In this document: in pieces, positions 44,704 to 54,591 of the stretch
How positions within the stretch are numbered: position 1 is the stretch's first letter
How the letters are laid out: every line of letters starts with the position of its first letter
Assembly: GCF_018130145.1 (NCBI RefSeq)
Contig: NZ_JAFCMB010000004.1
Span: forward strand, 124,001-188,000
DNA length: 64,000 nt
Source: Bradyrhizobium sp. AUGA SZCCT0176
GTDB taxonomy: Bacteria > Pseudomonadota > Alphaproteobacteria > Rhizobiales > Xanthobacteraceae
Reading direction: 5' to 3'
Translations under genes and position numbers: made by a program
Notes under the pieces: generated by a model
What the model was told of the DNA's origin: nothing
Databases searched by the model: none
The model's input: the letters and a program-made list of their open reading frames with translations, nothing else

Positions 44704-45526
44704 AGACGAAGGATTTAACTTGAGCGCGGCCAACCAGCAAACCGCAGTCTTCATATACACGTTCTTGAAACGATCGACCCGCCACTGATACCCCAGCACG
44801 TTCAGGTCGGCTTGCGCACGCTGGATGTTGCTCGATTTTCTCTGATCTCTCGGCGCAACCATCGTGCGCATGCCGCCTTCTCGATCCAATCCATCAAGGG
44901 GGCGATGGAAAAGAGATAGTCTCGGTATTTCAGCGGCTTATCTTACGCCCTCAATGCGACTAACCACGGTTGGATTATCTGCGTGATCACGAATACTTGC
45001 GCGGCCTGCCGCCGGCGTCGATACCGACGCCGTTTAAGGCGGCGGCTAGTTCATGATTGGCATGGTGAACGCAGCCGACATCGACCTGATCGGCCAGCTT
45101 CAGCCGAACACAGCGGTCAGGTTCGTCAAGGTCAGGATGGCACTGGACGCGCGTCAGGCTCGCGCGGGGCTTTTGGCCAGACTACGCAGTTGACGTAATC
45201 GCCGGAACGCTCCGACAATGGGCAACCTCTTCGGACGGACTCCGGCCGGGAGGTTGTTGTTGATCGCCGCCTCCATCCTTCGGTTGTCCTGATCGAAATT
45301 GAGCACGCGGCCTAAAATATCGGCTTCCCCTTCCATTGGACTTGACGTCATCCTGCCGTCCTCGCCAAGCTGACGTCGATGACGGCACGGGAGTGCGTAT
45401 GAGTGCGGCCATCAACGATCGAGATGACGATACCTATCGCGTTCGCCGCCACATCGGCGCGACAGATGGTCCCCGCCAGGAGAGACGATCAGATCCCAGC
45501 AGTCGACGGCAGTGACGGAGCGTAAG
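44704..45526. other. 823-bp divergent region with gene remnant
   Basis: Between the MocR-like and AraC-like genes, transcribed apart. Apart from the PxpC-like remnant at 45053-45193 I see only short frames of doubtful coding value. It probably holds both regulators' promoters and marks the junction of the two catabolic islands. Confidence 0.6.
45053..45193 (+). pseudogene. C-terminal remnant resembling 5-oxoprolinase subunit C (PxpC/KipA)
   Basis: 46 codons from an ATG, with an in-frame TAG two codons before it. The peptide MIGMVNAADIDLIGQLQPN continues TAVRFVKV. It matches the end of biotin-dependent carboxyltransferase/PxpC proteins, where a strand, a DLxxLxQLxPGD turn and VRF close the domain. 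The rest of a normal gene of about 300 codons is missing, so this is a relic or, less likely, a small gene. Confidence 0.45.
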
Positions 45527-46486
45527 ATGCAGACCACTTTCGCGACCAACGACATTCCTACCCATCACCGCCGCCAGTTCTGGCAGAAGGTCGTCTCCGA
45601 CATCTACTACTCGTTGGATCTTCGCTTTCTCGGAGGTCATGACTTCCACGGCAATTTGGGCGCCTGGTCGCTCGGGCCGGTTTCGATCTCCCGCAACGTC
45701 TGCGACGGCCTGCTTTACAAGCGGCACGAACGCCACCTCGTCAATGAACGCGAGGAATGCTTCCTGATCACCGTGCCCGAGCTCGCCGAGATCCGCTTTG
45801 AGCAGGACGGCAAGGACATCCGCTGCCGACCGGGCGCCTTCCTGATCGAGCGCAGCCATTTACCCTATGAGTTCAGCCACCACGATCCCGCCGCGCTCTG
45901 GGTGCTGAAAATCCCAAGCGCCGTGCTGCGCGGGCGGATCTCCCGCCCCGAACGCCTCGCAACCTTGCAATTCGACGCCAGCCGCAGCGTCGGCGCGCTC
46001 TTCGTCGATACGCTACGCCTGTCCGGCGAGCGCATCGAGGAAATGGACGAGACTGCCCGAACCATGATGGGCAAGCATCTCATCGATTTGCTGGCGATGG
46101 CGGTCGAGTCCGACGAGCGCGTGCTGGCGGGTCACTCGTCCACGATCCGCAATGCGCATCTGCATCGCTGCGAGCATTTTATCCGTACACACCTCGACGA
46201 CATGCGGCTGACGCCGCAGACGGTGGCGGACGGTTGCGGCATTTCTCTCAGATATCTGCACCAGATATTCGAAGGCGAAGGCGTCACCGTGAGCACCTAT
46301 ATCCGCGCCCAGCGCCTGCTGATGTGCGATGCCATGCTGCGCGATCCGCACTGCCGCAAGAGCATCTCCGAAATTGCCTACCATTGGGGATTCGGCGACC
46401 AGGCGCAGTTCAGCCGCAACTACCGCGGCCGGTTCGGCTGCACGCCGAGCGAGGCGCGGGCGGCGTCGCGCGCAGCCAATACATGA
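45527..46486 (+). CDS. AraC-family transcriptional regulator
   Basis: 319 residues from the ATG at 45527 with CGGAG six bases before it; a GTG at 45512 is the alternative. The N-terminal 180 residues resemble AraC-binding-like (FeaR-type) sensor domains (FWQKVVSDIYYSLDLRF, RPGAFLIERSHLPYEF). The C-terminal HTH has DMRLTPQTVADGCGISLRYLH and SISEIAYHWGFGDQAQFSRNYR. It lies 275 bp before hyuA2 on the same strand and is the likely activator of that operon. Confidence 0.92.
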   Translation: MQTTFATNDIPTHHRRQFWQKVVSDIYYSLDLRFLGGHDFHGNLGAWSLGPVSISRNVCDGLLYKRHERHLVNEREECFLITVPELAEIRFEQDGKDIRCRPGAFLIERSHLPYEFSHHDPAALWVLKIPSAVLRGRISRPERLATLQFDASRSVGALFVDTLRLSGERIEEMDETARTMMGKHLIDLLAMAVESDERVLAGHSSTIRNAHLHRCEHFIRTHLDDMRLTPQTVADGCGISLRYLHQIFEGEGVTVSTYIRAQRLLMCDAMLRDPHCRKSISEIAYHWGFGDQAQFSRNYRGRFGCTPSEARAASRAANT

Positions 46487-46761
46487 AGCAATGACGGCTC
46501 CAGTACTCTTCCTGATCCGACCCTTGATTGCTTCCGGGGCAGGCTGGAGCAGGCGCGACGGCTGAGCCGTTCGTGCTCTCTGGCACAAATCTTCCTGCGC
46601 TCAGCGTCAAGAAGCCTCACCGAAGGCCTGCCTATAATCCTCGCGACATCTACGAAATCCGCCGGTCGAACGGGCCGTCTGCGGCAGCCGGATCATCGAT
46701 CCGGCGCGCCTGAACCGTCGTCCCGACCTCGCCCGGCACGCGTTGGAAAGGAAGCCGTATC

Positions 46762-48786
46762 GTGCAAAATCTTCGCGTGGCCGTCGACGTCGGCGGCACC
46801 TTTACCGACATATGCATCATGGACGAGGCCACCGGCCTCATCCGCATCGAGAAAACATCCACGACCCGGGATCCCATCGAGGGGATCATGGGCGGCGTCT
46901 CCAAGGCCGGCATCGATCTGTCCAGGGTGGCGCTGTTCTCGCACGGCACCACGGTTGCGACCAACGCACTGATCACGCGCCGCCTTCCGCGCACCGCCGT
47001 GGTGACGACCGAAGGCTTCCGCGACGTCATCGAGATCCGGCGCGCCAACAAGGAAGACCTCTGGGACACCTACAAGGACGTCGTCAAACCCTATGTGCCG
47101 CGACGCGACCGGCTGACCGTATCCGAACGCGTCGATGCGGCCGGCAAGGTGATCCAGCCGCTCGACACTGACGCCGCGCGCAAGGTCGCGCGCATTCTGA
47201 AGCGCCGGGGCGTGGCCGCGATCGCGGTCTGTTTCATGAACGCCTACCTCAATGGCGAGAATGAGCGCGCGATGCGCGATATCCTGCTGGCGGAGATGCC
47301 GGACATTCCGGTGTCGATCTCCTCGCAGGTGCTCCCCGAAATCTTCGAGCACGAGCGATTCTCGACCACGGTCGTCAACGCCGTCGTCAGTCCGGTCGTC
47401 GTCAGCTACACGAGCCGCCTCGGCGAGCGCCTTGCCGACGAAGGCTACACCCGCGATCTCCTCCTGCTGCACACCGGCGGCGGCGTCATGACGCCGGCGA
47501 GCGTCAAGGATTTCGCCGCGCGCCTCGCAGGTTCCGGCATTGCCGCCGGCGCGATTGCCAGCCGCTACATCGCGGGTCTCTGCGGCTTTCCCAATTCGAT
47601 TGGCCTCGACATGGGCGGTACCTCGACCGACGTTTCGCTGGCCTATGAGGGTCAGTCACGCATCACCAAGGACTGGTACATCGAATACGGCTACCCGATC
47701 CGCTTTGCCTCCATCGAGGTGCTCACCATCGGCGCGGGCGGAGGATCGCTCGCCTGGACCGATCCGGCCGGTTCCTTGCGCAACGGCCCGCAATCGGCCG
47801 GCGCCTATCCAGGCCCGGCCTGTTACGGCAATGGCAATGCGCAGCCGACCAATACCGACGCCAACGTCACGATGGGTCGGCTCGGCACCAGCCTGGCCGG
47901 CGGCAAAGTGATGCTCGATCCCGAGCTTGCCCGCAAGGCCGTCGAGGATGGCGTCGCAAAGCCGTTCGGTTTCGGCCTGCACGAGGCGGCCGACGCGATC
48001 CTCAAAGTTGCCAACGCCAACATGTCGGACGCGGTACGGCTGATCTCGATCAGCCGCGGCTACGATCCGCGCGACTTCGCCCTCGTCGCTTTTGGCGGCG
48101 CCGGCGCCCTGCACGGCGTCGATGTCGCCCGCGAACTCGCGATCCCCGTCGTGATCGTGCCGCCCAATCCCGGCGTGACCTCGGCGCTCGGATGCCTCCT
48201 GGTCGACATGCAGCACGACTTCTCGCAAAGCTGCATGGTCGGCGCCGACGAGGCCGATTCCGCCGACATCGAGGCGCAGTTCGCCGCGCTGGAGAAAGAA
48301 GCGCTGGCGCGGCTGACCCACGAAGGCGTCGCCCAGCAGGACATCGTGCTGCAGAGGTCGATCGATATGATGTATCGCGGCCAGTGGCGGTCGCTCGCCG
48401 TCAGCGCGCCGCGTCCGATTGGCGCGATAGCCGACCTCGTCAAGAGCTTCCACGCCGAGCACCAGCGCGAATACAATTTCCGCCGCGACGATTCTCCCGT
48501 CAGCTTCTTCCGTCTCAACCTGAAGGCCGTCGGTATCGTACCCAAGGCCGAGTTCGCCGTGCACAAACCTACCGGAGCGACCCCGGAGCCGGTCGATCGG
48601 CGCCGGGTGTGGTTCGACGGCAACGGGCTCGACACGCCGGTGTTCCAGCGCGACGACCTGCCCTGCGGCTTCAGCTTCCAGGGTCCCGCAATCATCGAAC
48701 AAGTCGACGCGACCACCGTGGTGCCGCCCGGCGCCAGCGCGGAAGTCGACAAATACCTCAACATCATCATCCGCGTGAAGGAGTGA
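46762..48786 (+). CDS. hyuA: Second HyuA-type hydantoinase/oxoprolinase subunit A
   Basis: 674 residues from a GTG with GGAAAGGAAG upstream. ATP-site motifs VDVGGTFTDICIM, HGTTVATNALITRRLPRTAVV, LDMGGTSTDVSL, GAGGGSLAW and LVAFGGAGALHGVDVA are intact. It differs clearly from the minus-strand copy, so the two are old paralogues rather than a recent duplication. Four bases separate it from hyuB2. First enzyme of the second island. Confidence 0.95.
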   Translation: MQNLRVAVDVGGTFTDICIMDEATGLIRIEKTSTTRDPIEGIMGGVSKAGIDLSRVALFSHGTTVATNALITRRLPRTAVVTTEGFRDVIEIRRANKEDLWDTYKDVVKPYVPRRDRLTVSERVDAAGKVIQPLDTDAARKVARILKRRGVAAIAVCFMNAYLNGENERAMRDILLAEMPDIPVSISSQVLPEIFEHERFSTTVVNAVVSPVVVSYTSRLGERLADEGYTRDLLLLHTGGGVMTPASVKDFAARLAGSGIAAGAIASRYIAGLCGFPNSIGLDMGGTSTDVSLAYEGQSRITKDWYIEYGYPIRFASIEVLTIGAGGGSLAWTDPAGSLRNGPQSAGAYPGPACYGNGNAQPTNTDANVTMGRLGTSLAGGKVMLDPELARKAVEDGVAKPFGFGLHEAADAILKVANANMSDAVRLISISRGYDPRDFALVAFGGAGALHGVDVARELAIPVVIVPPNPGVTSALGCLLVDMQHDFSQSCMVGADEADSADIEAQFAALEKEALARLTHEGVAQQDIVLQRSIDMMYRGQWRSLAVSAPRPIGAIADLVKSFHAEHQREYNFRRDDSPVSFFRLNLKAVGIVPKAEFAVHKPTGATPEPVDRRRVWFDGNGLDTPVFQRDDLPCGFSFQGPAIIEQVDATTVVPPGASAEVDKYLNIIIRVKE

Positions 48787-48790
48787 GCCG

Positions 48791-50752
48791 ATGGCCGGCA
48801 ATCTTGCGCTCGACCCTGTAACCTTCGAAGTCCTGAAGAACTCCTTCATCACCAGCGTCGACCAGATGGGCGAGCAGGTGCTGCGGACCTGCTATTCCTT
48901 CGTCATCTACAACCGCGATTTCTCGAGCGCCCTGCACGATGCCAAGGGCGAATGTGCAGCCCAGGGCAATCAGGACATCGCCGTCCATGTCGGAACGCTG
49001 CACTTCACCTGCCAGGACGTCATGCGCCACTTCGAAGGCGACATGCATGAGGGTGACGTCTTTGCGATCAATGACCCCTATGCCGGCGGCACGCACTTCT
49101 CCGACGTACGCCTGATCCGGCCGATCTTTGCCGACGGCAAGATCATCGCCTTCAGCCAGTCGAACGGACACTGGTCTGATGTCGGCGGCAGCGTGCCCGG
49201 ATCGTTCGACGTCGCCGCCCGCGAGATGTTCCGCGAGGGGCTGCGCATCACCCCGGTACGCCTGTTTGACAAGGCCGGCCTGCGCAGGGACGTCGCGCAT
49301 TTGATCGCCTCGAACACGCGCGACCCGGCTTCGATCATTGGCGACATCCAGGCGCAGGCCCAGGCAACACAAGTCTGCGAGCGCGAAATCCTTCGCCTCG
49401 TCAACAAATACGGCCGCGACACCGTCGAGACCGGACTTGCCGCCGTCCAGGACTATGTCGAGCGCTCGGCGCGCCAGCGCATCGCCGCCCTCCCGGACGG
49501 TGAATGGGAGACGGTCGACTTCATCGATCGCGACCCTGCCGGTGGCGAAGGGATGATCCCGATCCGAATCAAGATGACGATCAAGGGCGACCGTGCAATC
49601 TATGATTTCACCGGCAGCCATCCGACCATTGGCTCGATCTACAATTCGGCCTTCGGCGCCACCTTCTCGGCCGTTGCGGCGGGCATGAAGACCTTCTTTC
49701 CCGACTTGCCGCTCAACTCCGGCTTCTACCGCTGCTTCGACATCATCGCGCCCGAGGGCTCGATCGTCGACGCCAAATGGCCAATCGCAGTCACCGGCTT
49801 CCTGATGCCGTTCGAGAAGATCATGAATTCGATCTACGAGATGTGGTCGAAGCTGATGCCGGAGCGCGCGCTCGCCTGCGCCTTCAATCTCGAATATTTG
49901 CTCACCGGCGGTCTCGACGCCCGCAGCTCCGACAAGCCGATCTTCATGTTCTACGACTGGCTGCCGGGCGGCTGGGGCGGACGCAACGGCAAGGACGGCA
50001 GCAACGTCACGACCGCCTGCTTCGGCACCGGCCTGATGTCGCAGCCTGTCGAGGGCCAGGAGCGCGCCAATCCGATCCTGACCACCAAGTGCGAAATCCT
50101 TACGGACTCGCCCGGCCCCGGCAAATGGCGCGGCGGTGCAGGGGTGGTGAAGACCTCACGGATGTTGCAGGCGGAGAAGACGGTGATCTCCTATATCTGC
50201 GACCGCGAACGCGCCGTGGTCTGGGGCATTGAAGGCGGCCTGCCTTCGATGCCGCATGGCCTGACCCTGCATCGCGCCGGCGCCGCCGCCGAGGAACGGC
50301 TGGGTTCGATCTTCTCCGATGTCCCGATCGGCGAAGGCGACGTGTTCTCGCGCCCCACCGCCGGTGGCGGCGGGTTCGGCGATCCGCTTCTGCGCGATCC
50401 GCGTCTTGTGATCGAGGACATCAAGGACGACTACGTCTCGGTCGAGCGCGCCGCCAAGGACTATGGCGTGGTGGTACAGACCATCGACGCCGAGCTCTGC
50501 GAATATGAGATCGACAGGGCCGCTACCGATGCACTCCGCGCCAAGATCAGGGCCGAGCGCGTCGCCAAGGCGCGGCTCGACCCGGAAGTGGTGGCGCAAC
50601 GTTTTCGCAGCGGCGCGATCGATACGCTCGACGTGATCCGCCAACACGCCGTGATCCTCGACTGGGGCACCGGCGCTCTCCTTCCTGAATCCACGCGCCA
50701 GTTCCGCGAGGTATTCGAGCGACGCTCGGTCGCAAATTGGGCCGCGGACTAA
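48791..50752 (+). CDS. hyuB: Second HyuB-type hydantoinase/oxoprolinase subunit B
   Basis: 653 residues. Opening LDPVTFEVLKNSFITSVDQMG, the canonical NDPYAGGTHFSDVRL motif, FSQSNGHWSDVGGSVPG and IYDFTGSHPTIGSIYN are present. C-terminal PTAGGGGFGDPLLRDP is typical of full-length HyuB. It is 125 residues longer than the minus-strand HyuB, with a helical tail. With HyuA2 it should open a cyclic amide in an ATP-dependent reaction. Confidence 0.95.
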   Translation: MAGNLALDPVTFEVLKNSFITSVDQMGEQVLRTCYSFVIYNRDFSSALHDAKGECAAQGNQDIAVHVGTLHFTCQDVMRHFEGDMHEGDVFAINDPYAGGTHFSDVRLIRPIFADGKIIAFSQSNGHWSDVGGSVPGSFDVAAREMFREGLRITPVRLFDKAGLRRDVAHLIASNTRDPASIIGDIQAQAQATQVCEREILRLVNKYGRDTVETGLAAVQDYVERSARQRIAALPDGEWETVDFIDRDPAGGEGMIPIRIKMTIKGDRAIYDFTGSHPTIGSIYNSAFGATFSAVAAGMKTFFPDLPLNSGFYRCFDIIAPEGSIVDAKWPIAVTGFLMPFEKIMNSIYEMWSKLMPERALACAFNLEYLLTGGLDARSSDKPIFMFYDWLPGGWGGRNGKDGSNVTTACFGTGLMSQPVEGQERANPILTTKCEILTDSPGPGKWRGGAGVVKTSRMLQAEKTVISYICDRERAVVWGIEGGLPSMPHGLTLHRAGAAAEERLGSIFSDVPIGEGDVFSRPTAGGGGFGDPLLRDPRLVIEDIKDDYVSVERAAKDYGVVVQTIDAELCEYEIDRAATDALRAKIRAERVAKARLDPEVVAQRFRSGAIDTLDVIRQHAVILDWGTGALLPESTRQFREVFERRSVANWAAD

Positions 50753-50859
50753 TCCCCGCCGGCAACCGCGTCGCCCACGGGCGGCGCGGCGCGCGCATGC
50801 AAATGGGGAGCCGAACTCGTCGGCCCTCGCCCTTTCATTCGAACCATGAGGATAGAGCT

Positions 50860-51957
50860 ATGACCAGTACGACGTACCTTCCCGTCAACCGGCTTCGGCC
50901 GATCCGCTCCACGCTCTGCATCGCCGCGGGCCTCGCACTTGCGGCGATCTCGCCCGCCGCGGCCGAGACGCCCTGGTTTCCGATGAAGGTCTACGACGCC
51001 TCGTCCGGCACACCGAAGCCGGCGGAGTACACACCACTGCCGAAGGCCGAGAAGCCCTACAAGCTCTGCGTGCTGTTTCCGCATATGAAGGACAGCTTTT
51101 GGGTGGCGGTCGCCTACGGCATCGTCAAGCAGGCCGAGACAATGAACGTCAACATGACCCTCTACGAGGCCGGTGGCTATGAGAACCTGCCGAAGCAGCT
51201 CTCGCAATTCGACGATTGCATGGCGAGCGGCGCCGACGCGATCATTGTCGGCGCGATCTCCGGTGCGGGTCTCAGCAAGAAATTCGAGGAAGCCAAGGCC
51301 AAGGGCGTGCCGGTCGTCGGTGTCGCCAACCCGCTGCCGCCCAACGCCCTGCCCGCCGCGATCTATGTCGACTTCGTCGCCATGGGCGGGGTGACCGGCG
51401 AAGGCCTGCTGGCGCAGGCCAAGCCCGACGCCAAGCTCAACATCGTGACATTCCCGGGCCCCGCCGGCTCGGGCTGGGCGGAATCCTTCAACGAAGGTTT
51501 CAAGAAGGCGGTGGCGAAGAATCCGAACGCCAAGGTCCTTGCCGAGAAGTTCGGCGACTCCGGCGTTGCGGTCCAACTCCAGTTGATTCAGGACGCGCTG
51601 CAGGCCTACCCGGGCATGAACGTGATCTGGGGCACCGCACCCACCGCTGAAGCGGCGATCGGCGCGGTCGCGGAAGCCGGCCGCAGCGACATGAAGATCA
51701 TGTCCTCCTACGAGAACCAGGCCATGCTCGATGCACTGAACCGCGGCGACGTCCTCGCCTTTGCGACCCAGTACCCGGTCGGCGAAGGCGCCGTCTCGGT
51801 CGATCAGGCCGTGCGTTTGATCGAGAAGAAACCCGTGATGAGTCTGGCTCAGCCGTTGGCCTCGGCCGTCGACAAGACCACCGTGCCGAAGCTGCAGATG
51901 GGCCTCGTGCTGGCGCCCGGAAGCTGGAAGCCGGTCTACTCGGTCAAGGCCAAGTAA
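50860..51957 (+). CDS. TorT-like periplasmic substrate-binding protein
   Basis: 365 residues from the ATG at 50860 with GAGGA upstream. The signal peptide is about residues 1-35 (LCIAAGLALAAISPAAA). The mature part has KPYKLCVLFPHMKDSFWVAV, LYEAGGYENLPKQLSQFDDC and VIWGTAPTAEAAIGAVAEAG, closest in pattern to the TMAO sensor protein TorT among periplasmic binding proteins of type 1. TorT works with a sensor kinase; this one is encoded with a ribose-type ATPase and permeases, so it is probably the importer's binding protein. Confidence 0.88.
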   Translation: MTSTTYLPVNRLRPIRSTLCIAAGLALAAISPAAAETPWFPMKVYDASSGTPKPAEYTPLPKAEKPYKLCVLFPHMKDSFWVAVAYGIVKQAETMNVNMTLYEAGGYENLPKQLSQFDDCMASGADAIIVGAISGAGLSKKFEEAKAKGVPVVGVANPLPPNALPAAIYVDFVAMGGVTGEGLLAQAKPDAKLNIVTFPGPAGSGWAESFNEGFKKAVAKNPNAKVLAEKFGDSGVAVQLQLIQDALQAYPGMNVIWGTAPTAEAAIGAVAEAGRSDMKIMSSYENQAMLDALNRGDVLAFATQYPVGEGAVSVDQAVRLIEKKPVMSLAQPLASAVDKTTVPKLQMGLVLAPGSWKPVYSVKAK

Positions 51958-52036
51958 AGCCTCAAGTAAGCTCCGGCAACACACCGGCGGGAGACAAGCG
52001 CTCCCGCCTGCTTACCGGCCGCCTGCGGAGACGGGG

Positions 52037-53575
52037 ATGGATGTCGACATCGACTTGAAGCAGACCGGGCCCCTGCTCGCATTGCGGGGGATCTCAAAAC
52101 GATTCACCGGCGTCCGCGCCCTCGACCGGGTCGATCTCGATGTCCGTGCCGGCGAACTGCATGTGCTGTTCGGCGAGAACGGCGCCGGCAAATCGACCCT
52201 GATCAATGTGGTGTCAGGGACGTTTCCGCCCGACGAAGGCACATTCCATTTCGGCGGCGAGGAAATCCGCCACCTCACGCCGCAGCGGGCGCGCGCGATC
52301 GGCATCAGCCCGGTGTTCCAGGAATTCTCGCTGGTTCCAAGCCTCACGGTGGAAGAGAACCTGTTCCTCGGCCGCGAAGTCTCGAGCAGCGGCGTGTTGC
52401 GGGCGCGCGAGATGCGCAAGCGGGCCCGGGCGCTGATCGACGAACTTGGCTTCGACCTTGATCCATCGCAGCGCGTCGACGATCTCTCGCGCGCGCACCA
52501 GCAGATGACGGAGATCGCCAAGGCGCTGCTCGGCCGGGTGCGTCTGCTCATCCTCGACGAGCCGACCGCCTCGCTGACGGAGCGCGAGACCGGACGGCTG
52601 TTCGAGCTGATTGCCCGGCTGAAGAGCCAGAATGTCGGGCTGATCTATGTTTCACACCGCATGCGCGAGATCCGTGCGCTTGCCGACCGCGTCACCGTGC
52701 TGCGCGACGGCCGCCATATCCGCACCCTCAATGCCGCCACGTCGACCGACGGCGAACTGGTCGAACTGATGACCGGCCGCAAGATCGACCTGCTGTTTCC
52801 GACGATCGCGCACAAGCCGGACAAGGTCATGGTCGACGTCGAAAACCTCACCTTGACCGACGGCAGTGTTCGCGACGTGAACTTCTACGCCCAGGCGGGC
52901 GAGATCACCGGCATTGCAGGCCTCGTCGGCTGCGGCAAATCGGAGCTGATCCGCGCCATCTACGGGCTGGAGCCGATGGCTTCGGGCGTAGTCCGGATCG
53001 ATGGCTTGCGCTACGAATTCCCCACGCCGCGGCGCAGCCTGAAGCATGGCATCGCCTATTTCCCCGCCAACCGGATCGCCGAAGGGCTCGCGCTGTCGCG
53101 CCCGATCCGCGAGAACGCCTCGATGACCGGACTAGACCTGCCCGCGTTCGCCCGCTTCGGCGTGCTGCGACAGGCTGCGGAGCGCATCACAATCGCCGGC
53201 ATCATGGAGCAGTTGCAGCTCAGGCCGCCCAACATCGAGCGGGCCGCAGGCGCGCTGTCCGGCGGCAACCGCCAGAAGGTGATGCTCGGGCGCGCGCTGA
53301 CGCGCGAGCTGACCGTCTTCCTGTTCGACGAGCCGAGCGTCGGTATCGACGTCGGTGCCAAGCTCGAGGTCTACGAATTCATGAAGCGCCTCGTCGAGGC
53401 CGGCGCTGCGGTCATCGTGGTGTCGTCCGAATTGCCGGAGGTGCTGGCGCTGTCGAACCGGCTCTACGTCATGCACCATGGCCGGATCGCTGCCGAGCTG
53501 AAGGGCGCCGAGAAGACCGAGCAAAACGTGCTTGCGAGCTTCTTCCGCGATCACCTTGCGGCGGAGGTGGCATGA
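52037..53575 (+). CDS. Ribose-type ABC importer ATPase (two domains)
   Basis: 512 residues, RbsA/MglA architecture. Domain 1: Walker A FGENGAGKSTL, a variant signature LSRAHQQMTEIAKALL, Walker B LLILDEPTASL. Domain 2: a degenerate Walker A GLVGCGKSEL, signature LSGGNRQKVMLGRAL, Walker B VFLFDEPSVGID. It drives uptake through the two following permeases. Stop overlaps the first permease by 4 bp. Confidence 0.95.
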   Translation: MDVDIDLKQTGPLLALRGISKRFTGVRALDRVDLDVRAGELHVLFGENGAGKSTLINVVSGTFPPDEGTFHFGGEEIRHLTPQRARAIGISPVFQEFSLVPSLTVEENLFLGREVSSSGVLRAREMRKRARALIDELGFDLDPSQRVDDLSRAHQQMTEIAKALLGRVRLLILDEPTASLTERETGRLFELIARLKSQNVGLIYVSHRMREIRALADRVTVLRDGRHIRTLNAATSTDGELVELMTGRKIDLLFPTIAHKPDKVMVDVENLTLTDGSVRDVNFYAQAGEITGIAGLVGCGKSELIRAIYGLEPMASGVVRIDGLRYEFPTPRRSLKHGIAYFPANRIAEGLALSRPIRENASMTGLDLPAFARFGVLRQAAERITIAGIMEQLQLRPPNIERAAGALSGGNRQKVMLGRALTRELTVFLFDEPSVGIDVGAKLEVYEFMKRLVEAGAAVIVVSSELPEVLALSNRLYVMHHGRIAAELKGAEKTEQNVLASFFRDHLAAEVA

Positions 53576-54591
53576 GCACGGCCCTCACCGCCACCCAACC
53601 TCGAACTTCCACCGGCTCTGGCCGATCGATCGCCGGATGGATCGGATTGCTGCCGGCGCTGCTGGTCGCGCTTGTCGCCGGCATGTCCGCGATCGATCCC
53701 CAGTTCTACGGCATCATCAACATCCTCAACATCCTGCGCAACGCGTCGTTTCTCGCGATCGTCGCTTGCGGCCAGGCGCTGGTGATCATCGCGGGCGGTT
53801 TTGACCTCTCGGTCGGCGCCGTCGTCGCGCTCGCCAGCGTGGTGACCGCAAAGACCATGGCGGCCGCGGCAGTCGCGTTTCCCGGCAACAACGCCCTCAT
53901 CATCGCAAGCGGCGTCGCTGCCGGGCTCGGCTGCGGACTGCTGGTCGGGCTCGTCAACGGCTTCTGCGTGGCGAAGCTCAAGGTCTCGGGCTTCGTGGTG
54001 ACGCTCGGCACGATGTCGGCGACCGCCGGCGTCGGCCTCATGATCACCAGCGGCATCCCGGTCTACGGCATGCCCGAGGCTTTCGTAAAAGGTTTTGGGC
54101 GTGCCCAGGTGCTCGGCCTGCCGACCGCTGTCTACCTCGCACTCGCCGTCATCCTCGTGACGATGTTCGCGCAGCGGCGAACCTTGTTCGGCCGCTACGT
54201 CTATGCGATCGGCGGCAACGTCGATGCGGCCGTGGTGTCCGGTGTGTCGATCCAGCGCCATATCGTCGGCACCTACGTCCTCTCCAGCGTGCTCGCCGCC
54301 CTCGCCGGCATATTGCTGACCGCACAGGTCGGCTCCGGCCAGGCCAGCTTTGGCGGCGACCGCATGATGCTGCAGTCGATCGCCGCCGCCGTGATCGGCG
54401 GCGTCAGCCTGCGCGGCGGTGTCGGCCGGGTCGAGATCGTCGCCATCAGCGCGCTGTTTCTGACCATCCTCGGCAACGCACTCAACCTCCTGCACATCGA
54501 CTCCCGCCTGCAGCCGGTATTCCTCGGCGTCATCATGGTAGCGGCGGTGGCGCTGGACGAACTCAGCCGACGGAGGAAGTCCCGTGTCTGA
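53572..54591 (+). CDS. Ribose-type ABC permease, first
   Basis: 339 residues with about ten hydrophobic segments. LNILRNASFLAIVACGQALVIIAGGFDLSVG (core GGFDLSVGAV) and FGRYVYAIGGN are the BPD_transp_2 hallmarks. It forms a heteromeric channel with the second permease, as two permease genes of this class usually do in purine or branched-sugar importers. Overlaps both neighbours. Confidence 0.94.
   Translation: MSTALTATQPRTSTGSGRSIAGWIGLLPALLVALVAGMSAIDPQFYGIINILNILRNASFLAIVACGQALVIIAGGFDLSVGAVVALASVVTAKTMAAAAVAFPGNNALIIASGVAAGLGCGLLVGLVNGFCVAKLKVSGFVVTLGTMSATAGVGLMITSGIPVYGMPEAFVKGFGRAQVLGLPTAVYLALAVILVTMFAQRRTLFGRYVYAIGGNVDAAVVSGVSIQRHIVGTYVLSSVLAALAGILLTAQVGSGQASFGGDRMMLQSIAAAVIGGVSLRGGVGRVEIVAISALFLTILGNALNLLHIDSRLQPVFLGVIMVAAVALDELSRRRKSRV

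Noticed and set aside
45154..45415. Two overlapping minus-strand frames of 65 and 77 codons
   Set aside because: No ribosome site, no family resemblance, and they overlap the PxpC-like remnant on the other strand.
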